From positions 1 through 64,000 of the forward strand of contig NZ_BCQQ01000024.1 in the NCBI RefSeq assembly GCF_001552155.1: DNA of 64,000 nucleotides. The letters are read 5' to 3'. Positions within the stretch are counted from its first letter, which is position 1. The number at the start of each line of letters is the position of its first letter. Below, in pieces: positions 1 through 8,041 of the stretch. This stretch comes from Actinomadura formosensis NBRC 14204 (GTDB lineage Bacteria > Actinomycetota > Actinomycetes > Streptosporangiales > Streptosporangiaceae). The position numbers and the translations under genes were made by a program. The notes under the pieces are model-generated. The model ran no database searches. It was not told the origin of the DNA and worked only from the letters and a program-made list of their open reading frames with translations.

Positions 1-1
1 C

Positions 2-961
2 CCGGCGGGCCTTGTACTCGAGGAACTCGCCGAGCTGGTGGAACGGCCAGGACGACAGGCGCGCCCGCTGGTCGCGAGGAACCGTGACCCGTTCGCGGAT
101 CCCACCCAGCTCTTCGAGCGCGATTCCGCGGCCGGTGCGTGCCGCGACGGCGACGACCTGCTTGGAGATCTTATGGTTGACATGCCGGGCGTGCCGCGCC
201 TCACGCCGCGCCCGCTTCTTCAGCAGCCGGGCCGCCGAACGGGTCCGCTTGGCCTGGATCTCCGCCCGCTTGCGGGCCTGCCACCGCCGATACCGGCCCA
301 GGCGTCGTCCTTGATGGTTGTCGCCATCGCTGGTGGTGGCCAGGTTGACGATCCCGCGGTCCACCCCGATCCAGTCGGCGGGCTCGTACACGTCCGGTTC
401 GGGGATGTCGCAGGTGGCCAGCAGGAACCACATGCCGTCCCGGTGGACCAGGTCCGATTCGCCGTGCCGGTGCGCGGCCAGTGTCTTGGCCTGCTCGGGC
501 GAGCAGGCCAGCCGCAGGTTCTTACACCGGCCATGAACGGTCCAGATGCTGACGGTGCCCGCGTCCAACCGCCACGACAGGTTGCGGTCGTCAAAAGTGT
601 GCGCCGCGTCCGGGCGGAACACGACCGGCTTGGACTCGGCCTTGCGGCGCCGCCGGGACGCCGGGCCGCCGAGATTGCCGTTGCGGATACCGGCCCGCAG
701 GGCGGTGTAGGCGTCCACGACCCGTTTGATCACATGCTGCGCGGCCTGCGCCCCCAGCCCGGCGGCCTTCAACTCGGCGTAACACAACCGCCGCAGCGGC
801 GTCTCGCGGCACCGAAGCCCGAACTTGTCGAAGGCCACGGCCGACACCCGGGTGGCGGCGACGTTGACGGCGTGCAGGGTCGCCTCCAGCGCCAACGCCT
901 GCTCAGGCGTCGGCAGCAGCTTCACCTGCACCACCAGTTTCACAATCCGTGACATTACCAT
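2..961 (-). CDS. tnpB: TnpB-family RNA-guided nuclease/transposase accessory protein (partial, runs off the left edge)
   Basis: Reading leftward from ATG at 961 (or ATG 955) the frame stays open to the window edge, at least 320 codons. The N-terminus (VKLLPTPEQ) is typical of IS200/IS605/IS1341 OrfB. The RuvC-I motif GVDRG places the catalytic Asp near residue 201. The RuvC-II motif ALEELGG places the Glu near 283. The LSSWPFHQLGEFLEYKA block follows near the edge, as in TnpB. The zinc ribbon and RuvC-III lie outside the window. By family knowledge TnpB is an omega-RNA-guided DNA nuclease that helps retain the transposon. No tnpA is visible, so this looks like an IS1341-type element. The frame is also open upstream into the neighbouring beta-helix remnant. 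Confidence 0.88.
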   Translation of the reverse strand, partial: MVMSRIVKLVVQVKLLPTPEQALALEATLHAVNVAATRVSAVAFDKFGLRCRETPLRRLCYAELKAAGLGAQAAQHVIKRVVDAYTALRAGIRNGNLGGPASRRRRKAESKPVVFRPDAAHTFDDRNLSWRLDAGTVSIWTVHGRCKNLRLACSPEQAKTLAAHRHGESDLVHRDGMWFLLATCDIPEPDVYEPADWIGVDRGIVNLATTSDGDNHQGRRLGRYRRWQARKRAEIQAKRTRSAARLLKKRARREARHARHVNHKISKQVVAVAARTGRGIALEELGGIRERVTVPRDQRARLSSWPFHQLGEFLEYKARR

Positions 962-964
962 TAC

Positions 965-1051
965 GTTCCCCAGCATGTGGGGAACCCGGCGAGGCGGCGC
1001 CGACGCGCCGCGCACCAGGGAAGCGATTCCTCCCGGCCCCGACGGGCCGGG
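965..1051 (-). repeat. Three perfect stem-loops in the end of the TnpB element
   Basis: Just upstream of tnpB lie three perfect inverted repeats. GTTCCCC/GGGGAAC (965-971 and 979-985) has a 7-nt loop. GCGGCGC/GCGCCGC (994-1000 and 1005-1011) has loop CGAC. CCCGGCCC/GGGCCGGG (1032-1039 and 1044-1051) also has loop CGAC. Subterminal hairpins of this kind are what single-strand HUH transposases recognise in IS200/IS605-type ends, so this is probably the left end of the element. The boundary with the interrupted gene falls near 1055-1068. Confidence 0.55.
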
Positions 1052-1063
1052 GTTCCTCACTAG

Positions 1064-1789
1064 AAAGATGCTGAAGACGTTGCCCTTGCCGCACCCCTCA
1101 CCCTTCGTGGTGTCCCGCCATTCGCTGAACGTGGCGTAGGAGCCCGAGCGATAGAACTTGTTGCCGCTGACGAGGTTGTTGCTGCTGACGCGGACGCGGA
1201 CGGGGTCGCCCGTCACGTACTCGAACCTGTTGCCGGAGATCGTGCTCCTCGAAGTCCGGACGAGGTAGATGCCGTGCATCTTGCCCGAGTTCTTCAGTTT
1301 GGAGAACAGATTGTTCTTGATCTTCAGCCCGGAGGAGCTCTCCGTGTGGATTCCGCCGTACCCCTTGGAGCCGCTCAGGTTCCTGAAGACGTTCCCGGTG
1401 ATGGTGATATTCGTGTTGCCCTTCAGCCTGATCCCGTTCGGGGCGTTCTGGAACGTCTTGCCGGAGATGGTGAAGCTCCCGTACCCGGCCTTGATGCACA
1501 GGAGGTAGGTCGCGCAGGTCGTCTCGCCGGGGTAGCGGGCGGCCCGCGCGGTGTTCATCCGCGACCCGTCGAAGACGACGCGGCCCGTGCCCGGGGCGGT
1601 GTCGAAGACGACGCTCGACCCCTTCGGGGAGTAGTCCCAGACGATGGGCTCGGTGAGGTGGTGGACGCCCCCGACGATGAGCAGCCGCACGTGCTTGACA
1701 CCCCGGCGCTTCACCGGCCACCACCATCGCGGCCGACATCGGAAGAAGCACGGTTCTGCGCTTGTCCTCGCCCTCTCCACCATGATCAT
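1064..1789 (-). pseudogene. Right-handed parallel beta-helix protein, 3' end replaced by the TnpB element
   Basis: Read leftward from ATG 1789 (or 1783), the frame encodes a beta-helix repeat protein. Repeated coils such as ITGNVFRN, IKNNLFSK, ISGNRFEY and VSGNKFYR occur about every 22-25 residues, as in pectate-lyase-like/NosD folds. Helix coding stops at CGKGNVFS, close to 1070. There the sequence passes into the hairpin end of the TnpB element, so the C-terminus is lost. The N-terminus is also odd: it has a cluster of Trp and Arg codons and no convincing signal peptide, so the 5' end may be damaged too. The frame continues without a stop through the element end into tnpB. Confidence 0.6.
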
Positions 1790-1868
1790 TTACTCGGCCG
1801 ATTAAACCCAGCTTTCCCGGATCTCGTCCAACCGGAAGGGAACGCGCTCCGGCCGGACGGTCCCGCCT

Positions 1869-2726
1869 ATGATCGCGATCATGGACGAGATGAGCCTGCT
1901 CGCCGGTTCCGGCGGGCCGGTGACCCGGAGCCGGATCAGCCGCGACCTGGAAGCGCTCGGCCTCGGCCGCGGCGACGCGGTCATGTTCCACACCCGCATG
2001 TCCGCCATCGGCTACGTGGCCGGCGGGCCGCAGACCGTCATCGGCGCGCTCGGTGACGTGGTGGGACCGCGGGGCACGCTCATGACGTACTGCGGCTGGA
2101 ACGACGCACCGCCCTATGACTTCGTCACCTGGCCGCGAGCCTGGCAGGACGCCCTGCGCGCGGAACACCCCGCCTACGACCCCGGCCTCAGCGAGGCCGA
2201 CCACGGCAACGGGCGTCTCCCCGAGGCGCTGCGCCGGTGGCCGGGGGCGGTGCGCAGCCGGCACCCGGACGTCAGCTTCGCGGCCCTCGGGGCGGCGGCG
2301 GCCGAGTTGACGGCCGGCCATCCGTGGGACGATCCCCACGGCGCGGACAGCCCGCTCGCGCGGCTGGTGGCCCGGGGCGGCCGGGTCCTGCTGCTGGGCG
2401 CTCCTCTGGACACCATGACGCTGCTGCATCACGCGGAGGCGCTCGCCGAGGCGCCCGGCAAGAGGTTCGTGGACTACGAACAGCCCGTCCTCGTGGACGG
2501 CCGGCGGGTCTGGCGCCGCTTCCACGACATCGACTCGGAGGACGGGGCCTTCGACTACTCCGCCGTGGTGCCCGAGGGGCGGGACCCGTTCGCGGTCATC
2601 GCCGAGGACATGCTCGCCGAGGGAATCGGCCGGAAGGGCAGGGTCGGCGCCGCCGACAGCTACCTGTTCGAGGCGTCACAAGCCGTCGATTTCGCCGTCA
2701 CCTGGATCGAGAGCAGACTCCGGTGA
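1869..2726 (+). CDS. AAC(3)-family aminoglycoside N-acetyltransferase-like protein
   Basis: 285 residues, close to the 260-290 usual for the antibiotic N-acetyltransferase (AAC(3)) family. These enzymes transfer acetyl from acetyl-CoA to the 3-amino group of 2-deoxystreptamine drugs. Family blocks are visible: an N-terminal GDAVMFHTRMSAIGYV segment, the central LPEALRRWPGAVRSRHP block, and HPWDDPHGADSPLARL followed by GRVLLLGAPLDTMTLLHHAE. Start ATG 1869 follows the track frame, but ATG 1881 (MDEM) is equally plausible because no clear RBS decides. The gene stands alone, divergent from the beta-helix remnant. Whether it acts on drugs or on a cellular amine cannot be told from sequence. Confidence 0.82.
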   Translation: MIAIMDEMSLLAGSGGPVTRSRISRDLEALGLGRGDAVMFHTRMSAIGYVAGGPQTVIGALGDVVGPRGTLMTYCGWNDAPPYDFVTWPRAWQDALRAEHPAYDPGLSEADHGNGRLPEALRRWPGAVRSRHPDVSFAALGAAAAELTAGHPWDDPHGADSPLARLVARGGRVLLLGAPLDTMTLLHHAEALAEAPGKRFVDYEQPVLVDGRRVWRRFHDIDSEDGAFDYSAVVPEGRDPFAVIAEDMLAEGIGRKGRVGAADSYLFEASQAVDFAVTWIESRLR

Positions 2727-2750
2727 GGAACACGCGTGCGGCGGGCGGGG

Positions 2751-3413
2751 TCAGGGGCCGAGGCCGGCCTCGCGGGCGCGCAGGACGGCCTGGGTGCGGT
2801 CGGCGACCTGGAGTTTGGCGAGCACGGCGGAGACGTTGTTGCGGATCGTCTTGGGCGACAGCGACAGCCGGTCGGCGATCTGGCGGTTGGTCAGGCCGCC
2901 GGCGATGAGCGTGAGCACCTCGCGTTCGCGTGCGGTGAGGTGGGGGAACGGATCCGGCTCGGCGGCGCGGGGGGCGGCGAGCCTGGCGAAGTACGCGGTG
3001 ACCCGCGCGGCCAGCGCCGGGCCGAAGATGATCTCGCCGTTGGCGACGGCGGTGATGGCGCGCAGGATCTCGGCCTGGTCGGCGCCCTTGACCAGGTAGC
3101 CGTGGGCGCCGGCGAGCATGGCGGCCAGGACGCTCTCGTCGTCCTCGTGCATCGTCAGCGCCAGCACCGCGATGTCGGGGTGCCTGCCGGTGATGCGGCG
3201 GGTCGCCTCGATGCCGTCCAGCTTGGGCATCTGCAGGTCCATCACGACCACGTGCGGTTGCAGCCGCCGCGCCATGTCGACGGCGTCGACGCCGTCGGCC
3301 GCGGTGCCGACCACCTCCACGGCGCCGGTGGAGGTCAGCATCAGCGACAGGCCGTCGCGATAGATCGGATGGTCGTCGGCCAGCAGCACCCGCGGCCGTT
3401 CCGCAGCGGTCAT
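2751..3413 (-). CDS. NarL/LuxR-family response regulator
   Basis: 220 residues. The receiver domain has the acidic pair ADDH near residues 13-14, phospho-acceptor Asp59 (VVVMDLQMP) and Lys109 (GYLVKG). A C-terminal LuxR-type helix-turn-helix lies at about 157-200 (LTAREREVL...NRQIADRLSLSPKTI). Start ATG 3413 overlaps the stop of the upstream histidine kinase by four bases (ATGA), so the pair is translationally coupled. By family it is a phosphorylation-dependent transcription factor. Its target may be the divergent membrane protein at 5779, which is inference from position. Confidence 0.93.
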   Translation of the reverse strand: MTAAERPRVLLADDHPIYRDGLSLMLTSTGAVEVVGTAADGVDAVDMARRLQPHVVVMDLQMPKLDGIEATRRITGRHPDIAVLALTMHEDDESVLAAMLAGAHGYLVKGADQAEILRAITAVANGEIIFGPALAARVTAYFARLAAPRAAEPDPFPHLTAREREVLTLIAGGLTNRQIADRLSLSPKTIRNNVSAVLAKLQVADRTQAVLRAREAGLGP

Positions 3414-5584
3414 CGGGCTCCTCCCGGGTCGGCGGCCGGCAGCGACTCTACCCCGGCGCCCCGTTCCCCGTGGTCGTGCCGCCGCGCCGAGGCGCGGTAC
3501 GGGATGACGGCGTGCACCCGCGTTCCGCCGCGCGGCGGAGAGGTCACCGTGCACTGCCCGCCGAGTTCCTCGGCCCGCTCGCGCATCCCGAGCAGGCCGA
3601 CGCCGACGACGGCGTCCGGGGCGATCCCGCGGCCGTTGTCGGCGATCTCGATCTCCAGGGCGTCCGCGGGCGCGGCCAGGCGCACGGTGCAGCGGTTCGC
3701 GGCGGCGTGCCGGGTGACGTTGGCCAGCGCCTCGCAGACGATGCGGTAACCGGCGACCTCGACCGCGGCCGGCAGGTCCGCCAGCACCTCGCCGGAGCCC
3801 GCGGCGGCGCCCGCCGCGCCGAGGTCGAGGGTGATGGCCAGGCCGGCGCCGTCGAACCGGCTGATCTGCCGCTGGACGGCGCCGACCAGCCCGAACTGGT
3901 CGAGGGCGGGCGGGCGCAGGTCGTGCACCAGGCGGCGCACGTCGGCGAGCACGGCCGACAGGTCGCGCCGCACGTCGGCCAGGGTCCGGTCGGCGGCGGC
4001 GGGGTCGCGGGCCGCCAGGTTGCGGGCGGCCTCGATCTTCAGGGCGGCGGCGGCCAGGGCGGGGCCGAGCCCGTCGTGCATGTCGCGGCGCAGCCGCCGG
4101 CGTTCCTCGGCCACGCTGGTGACCAGGTGTTCCCGGCTGCGCTGCAGCTCCTCGGTCAGCGCGGTGGCGCGGACGGCGGCGGCGGCCTGCCGGACGACGT
4201 CGGCCAGCAGCCGCTGGTCGGCGTCCGACAGGCGCGTCCCGGTCTGCGGCACGAGGGTGAGCCGGCCGATCGGCACACCCCGGTAGGCCACCGGCAGGAC
4301 CACCGCGCCGGCACTCGCGGTGCCGTGCTCGGCGACCACGGTGTGCCCGTCGGCGCGGTTCATCTCCACCCGCACGTAGGGCGACCGGAACGCGGTGCCC
4401 ACCGCCTGCGCGACCTCCACCAGCAGCTCGTCGGAGCCGCTGGAGTCCTCCAGGCGGCGCGCGAGCGCCGACACCACGTCGTACGGGTCGCCGCGGCCGG
4501 TCACCAGCCGGTCCACGGAGCGCTGCAGCCGGGCCCGCAGCGGCGCGTACAGCACGGCCACGACGCCGGCACCGATGATCGCGGCCAGCGGCTCGTCGAT
4601 CAGCGTGCCCGCGGTCAGGAACACGGCCATGTCGATGGCGACCACCGCGGCCGCCAGCCCCCCGTACAGCAGGGTGCGGCCGAGCAGCAGGTCCACCTCG
4701 TACAGCCGGTACCGGGACACCGCGATCAGCACGGCGGCGGCCAGCGCCACCAGCCCGGCGGCGAACGCGGCGTCGTTCATCCAGTTCCCCGGCGCGAGCA
4801 GGGGGCTGGCCATCAGGGCGAGGTTCAGCAGCGCGGCCAGCAGCATCCACCGCAGCTGCGCCCGCCGTTCGGGGTCGGCGCCGAAGAACCGGCGGACGAA
4901 CGCCGCGACCGGCACGAACAGGCTGACGGCGATGAGCGGAAGGACGAGGCCGAGCAGCGTGTGCCATGCGGCGTCGGGCAGCGGCGGCGTGGTCGGGTCC
5001 AGTGCCAGGCCGTCCATGCTCGGGGCGTCCGGGCTCTCGCCCTCGGCGGAGACGAAGATCCGCCACGGGGCGGTCAGGCCGAACAGCAGCGCCAGCCCGG
5101 TGCAGGCCAGTGAGATGCCCACCGGCCACCGCCAGCGCGGCGAGGGCAGCCGCCCGTCGGGGAAGAACAGCAGGAACAGCGGCGGGATGAGGTTGAGCGA
5201 GGGGCCGGTGCGGCCGCCGATGTAGGCGGCGAGCGAGGTCAGCGGCAGGGTGCCGCGATGTTCCAGCAGCGAGAACGACGCGTACGCGGCGGCCACGCCG
5301 TTGCTGCACGCCAGCACGCCGCCGCCGACCAGCAGCCAGGTCATCACGTGCCGGGGCAGGCGGGTGGCCAGGATCGCGCCGGCCAGCGCCAGCGCCAGGC
5401 CCGGCACCGTGGAGCCCCAGGCCGACCAGGCCAGGGGCTCGGGGCGGCGGCCGTCGCCGTTCAGCAGGTCGAGCCAGAACCCGGCGGCGGTGCCCGCGGC
5501 GACGGCGACGGCCGCGGCCACCGCCGCGGTCGTGAGCCACCGCCCGGACCAGCGGAAACGGGAGGCAGGGAGCGGTTTTCCCAC
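3410..5584 (-). CDS. Membrane sensor histidine kinase, HisKA_3 type
   Basis: 724 residues from GTG 5584. About eight to ten hydrophobic segments fill the first ~340 residues. A GAF-like region follows, then the dimerisation/phosphoacceptor helix with RDMHDGLGP (His503). The HATPase_c domain ends the protein, with DNGRGI and GLLGMRERAEELGG. This is the architecture of NarX/DesK-like kinases that pair with NarL regulators, and the regulator gene overlaps it by four bases. The signal is unknown; the large integral membrane sensor suggests a membrane-derived stimulus. Confidence 0.9.
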   Translation of the reverse strand: MGKPLPASRFRWSGRWLTTAAVAAAVAVAAGTAAGFWLDLLNGDGRRPEPLAWSAWGSTVPGLALALAGAILATRLPRHVMTWLLVGGGVLACSNGVAAAYASFSLLEHRGTLPLTSLAAYIGGRTGPSLNLIPPLFLLFFPDGRLPSPRWRWPVGISLACTGLALLFGLTAPWRIFVSAEGESPDAPSMDGLALDPTTPPLPDAAWHTLLGLVLPLIAVSLFVPVAAFVRRFFGADPERRAQLRWMLLAALLNLALMASPLLAPGNWMNDAAFAAGLVALAAAVLIAVSRYRLYEVDLLLGRTLLYGGLAAAVVAIDMAVFLTAGTLIDEPLAAIIGAGVVAVLYAPLRARLQRSVDRLVTGRGDPYDVVSALARRLEDSSGSDELLVEVAQAVGTAFRSPYVRVEMNRADGHTVVAEHGTASAGAVVLPVAYRGVPIGRLTLVPQTGTRLSDADQRLLADVVRQAAAAVRATALTEELQRSREHLVTSVAEERRRLRRDMHDGLGPALAAAALKIEAARNLAARDPAAADRTLADVRRDLSAVLADVRRLVHDLRPPALDQFGLVGAVQRQISRFDGAGLAITLDLGAAGAAAGSGEVLADLPAAVEVAGYRIVCEALANVTRHAAANRCTVRLAAPADALEIEIADNGRGIAPDAVVGVGLLGMRERAEELGGQCTVTSPPRGGTRVHAVIPYRASARRHDHGERGAGVESLPAADPGGAR

Positions 5585-5778
5585 GCACCGAGGATCCCAT
5601 GCCCGCCGTCCCGCGGTCCGGGACGGGCGCCCCTGACCGGCGGGGACGATATCCCGGTCCGGCCGGGCGGATCCGGGACGGCGAGGTGCGCGCCGCCCCT
5701 GCCCGCCCGGGACGTCCCCCGCCGATGGTGGACGTACCGCGGCGCAGGGGGCGCCGCACGGAAGATCGTGGAGTGAGC

Positions 5779-6513
5779 ATGTCGATACGGCCGATGGGCC
5801 AGGACCCCGCGGAACACCCGCACCCGGCGGAGCCGCCGGTCCGCGTGGAACGCAGCAGGCTCGTCAACATGGGCCAGGCCGCCGACGCCGGCCGGGCCGG
5901 CGCGGCCGCGGCCTCCGGGGGGCCGGGGCTGCCCGCGCCGCGGACGGCGGCCGCGGTGCGCCTGGCGGGGGTGATGCTGGCCGCCGGCGCGGCGGTGTGG
6001 GCGGTGGGGATCGTCGTCGTCGGGGAGGAGGTCAAGAAGGGGATCACGCTGGTGGACTGCGTGACCGGGCTCGGCTATGTGGCCGGGCTGTTCTGCCTGG
6101 CGCTGGTCGTGCTGTACACCGGGGGGACGGGCGCGCGGAAGGGGCGGGCGTTCCCGATCGCGGTGCTGGCGCTGCTGCCCGGCGCGTTCCTGTTCAACCT
6201 GCTCTCGCTGTCGTATGTGGGCCACACCTACGAGGACCTGCCGCCCTGGCTGGCGATCATCGACGCGTGCTGGCCGCTGTCCAACCTGGGCATGCTGGTC
6301 CTCGGCATCGCGGTGCTGAAGGTCGGCCGCTACCGCGGCCCGCTGCGCTGGTACCTCCCGCTGTGCGGGCTGTGGCTGCCGGTGTCGATGGCAGGGCAGG
6401 CCGCCGGCGGGGGCGCGGCCACCCTGGTCAGCGCGGCATGGCTGCTGGGCACCTACACGGTGGTGGGGGTGTGGCTGGCGCTGCGCCCGGCGGACGTCCT
6501 GGCACCCCGCTGA
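5779..6513 (+). CDS. Polytopic membrane protein, DUF998-like
   Basis: 244 residues from ATG 5779, which is preceded by GTGGAGTGAGC and preferred over the longer upstream reading at 5599. An N-terminal cytosolic stretch of about 55 residues is followed by six or seven membrane spans, with short loops such as YVGHTYEDLPPW. The layout resembles DUF998 proteins, but I recognise no catalytic motif. It is divergently transcribed from the histidine kinase at 5584, sharing a 194-bp intergenic region, so it is a candidate target of that two-component system. No function is assigned. Confidence 0.65.
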   Translation: MSIRPMGQDPAEHPHPAEPPVRVERSRLVNMGQAADAGRAGAAAASGGPGLPAPRTAAAVRLAGVMLAAGAAVWAVGIVVVGEEVKKGITLVDCVTGLGYVAGLFCLALVVLYTGGTGARKGRAFPIAVLALLPGAFLFNLLSLSYVGHTYEDLPPWLAIIDACWPLSNLGMLVLGIAVLKVGRYRGPLRWYLPLCGLWLPVSMAGQAAGGGAATLVSAAWLLGTYTVVGVWLALRPADVLAPR

Positions 6514-6552
6514 CCGGCGCTCCGGCCGCCCGCCCGGGGCGGAGCGGTTCGC

Positions 6553-6592
6553 GGGGGACCTTCGGCCCGCGGGTTCGGGCCGGAAGTCCCCC
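6553..6592 (+). terminator. Hairpin after the DUF998-like gene
   Basis: Arms of 17 nt (6553-6569 and 6576-6592), GGGGGAC...GGCCCG against CGGGCC...GTCCCCC, pair with two internal mismatches around a six-nt loop. There is no T tract, which is common in high-GC actinomycetes. It lies 39 bp after the membrane protein stop and 60 bp before the FAD oxidase, so termination is likely but a leader structure is possible. Confidence 0.5.
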
Positions 6593-6652
6593 TACCGGGG
6601 GCGGGCGGGTGGCGTCACACTTGCCGACGTGACCTGCCGGTGGGAGGAAGCC

Positions 6653-8026
6653 ATGACGGATGTCCGGACGGCGCTGGCGGAGGTCGTCGGTGCGGAACAT
6701 GTGCTGTCGGGCGACGCGGTGCCCCCGGACTACGGGCGGGACGAGTCGCTGGGCGTCGCCGGGGTGCGGCCGGACGCGGTGGTGCTGCCCGCGCACACCG
6801 AGCAGGTCGCGGGCGTGCTGCGGGTCGCCTCCGCGCACGGGGTGCCGGTGACCGCGCGGGGGGCGGGGACGGGCCTGTCCGGTGCGGCGGTGCCCTGCGC
6901 CGGCGGGCTGGTGGTGTCGTTCGAGCGGATGAACCGGGTCCTGGAGATCGACGCGGACGGGCAGGTCGCGGTCGTGCAGCCGGGCGTCACACTCGGGGAA
7001 CTCGACCGGGCGACCGCCGGGAAGGACCTGGTGTACCCCATCTTTCCCGGTGAGGACGGCGCCACCCTCGGCGGGACGATCGCCACCAACGCGGGCGGGA
7101 TGCACGCGGTGAAGGAGGGGGTGACCCGGCATCACGTCCTCGGGCTGGAGGCGGTGCTCGCCACCGGGGAGGTGATCCGGACGGGCGGCCGGTATGTGAA
7201 GACCTCCACCGGATACGACCTGACGCAGCTCATCGTGGGGTCGGAGGGCACGCTCGCGCTGGTGACGGAGGCGACGCTGCGGCTGCGGCCCCGGCTCGCG
7301 CACCGGGCCGGGGTGCTGGCGCCGTTCGCCCGCGTGGAGGCGGTCACGGCGGCGGTGCCCCGGCTGACGGGCGGCGGGCTGGACCCGCTCGTCCTGGAGT
7401 ACGTGGACGTCCTCGCCATGGCGGCGATCACGCAGAACGCCGGGCTGGATCTCGGCGTGCCGCAGGAGGTCCGCGACACCGCCGGCGCCTATCTGCTGGT
7501 CGTGCTGGAGAACCGTTCGGCGGAGCGGCTGGAGGAGGACGTCCGGGCGCTCGGCGGGCAGCTGGCGGACCTGGGCGCCGCCGACGTGTACGTCCTTGCG
7601 GACGGGCCCCTCCGGAAGCTGGTCACGGCCCGGGAGAAGGCGTTCTGGGCGGCCCGGAGCGCCGGGGCGGACGCGATCGTCGACGCCGTCGTGCCGCGCG
7701 CCGTGCTCGCCGGGTTCTTCACCGCCGTCCAGCGGATCGGCGCGCGGCGCGGGGCGCTCATCGGCGGGTGCGGGCACGCCGGGGACGGCAACGTGCACCT
7801 GTCGGTGTTCCAGCCGGACGCGGACGCGCTGGCCCGGGTGATGGACGAGATCCTCGCGGCGGCCGTCGAGTGCGGCGGCGCGATCAGCGGGGAGCACGGC
7901 ATCGGGCGGGAGAAGAGCCGCCACTTCCGCGCCCTGGAGGATCCGGTGAAGGTGGAGCTGATGCGGCGGATCAAGACGTCGTTCGACCCGGACGGGATAC
8001 TGAACCCCGGGGTCCTGTTCGGCTGA
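6653..8026 (+). CDS. FAD-binding 2-hydroxyacid dehydrogenase, GlcD/D-lactate dehydrogenase type
   Basis: 457 residues from ATG 6653, which has GGGAGGAAG upstream and is preferred to GTG 6629. The N-terminal PCMH FAD domain shows AGTGLSGAAVP near 78, GGTIATNAGG near 145 and TGYDLTQLIVGSEGTL near 190. The C-terminal FAD-oxidase domain shows GHAGDGNVHL, ISGEHGIGREK and SFDPDGILNPG. By family it oxidises a 2-hydroxyacid such as glycolate or D-lactate to the 2-oxoacid. It is followed after 15 bp by a ThDP-dependent enzyme, so the oxoacid product could feed a decarboxylation. That coupling is inference. Confidence 0.88.
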   Translation: MTDVRTALAEVVGAEHVLSGDAVPPDYGRDESLGVAGVRPDAVVLPAHTEQVAGVLRVASAHGVPVTARGAGTGLSGAAVPCAGGLVVSFERMNRVLEIDADGQVAVVQPGVTLGELDRATAGKDLVYPIFPGEDGATLGGTIATNAGGMHAVKEGVTRHHVLGLEAVLATGEVIRTGGRYVKTSTGYDLTQLIVGSEGTLALVTEATLRLRPRLAHRAGVLAPFARVEAVTAAVPRLTGGGLDPLVLEYVDVLAMAAITQNAGLDLGVPQEVRDTAGAYLLVVLENRSAERLEEDVRALGGQLADLGAADVYVLADGPLRKLVTAREKAFWAARSAGADAIVDAVVPRAVLAGFFTAVQRIGARRGALIGGCGHAGDGNVHLSVFQPDADALARVMDEILAAAVECGGAISGEHGIGREKSRHFRALEDPVKVELMRRIKTSFDPDGILNPGVLFG

Positions 8027-8041
8027 GCTGGGGAGAGGCAG

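Noticed and set aside
1098-2525. Reverse frame crossing the AAC(3) gene and the beta-helix remnant
   Set aside because: It is out of frame with the beta-helix repeats and antisense to the AAC(3) gene; shadow only.
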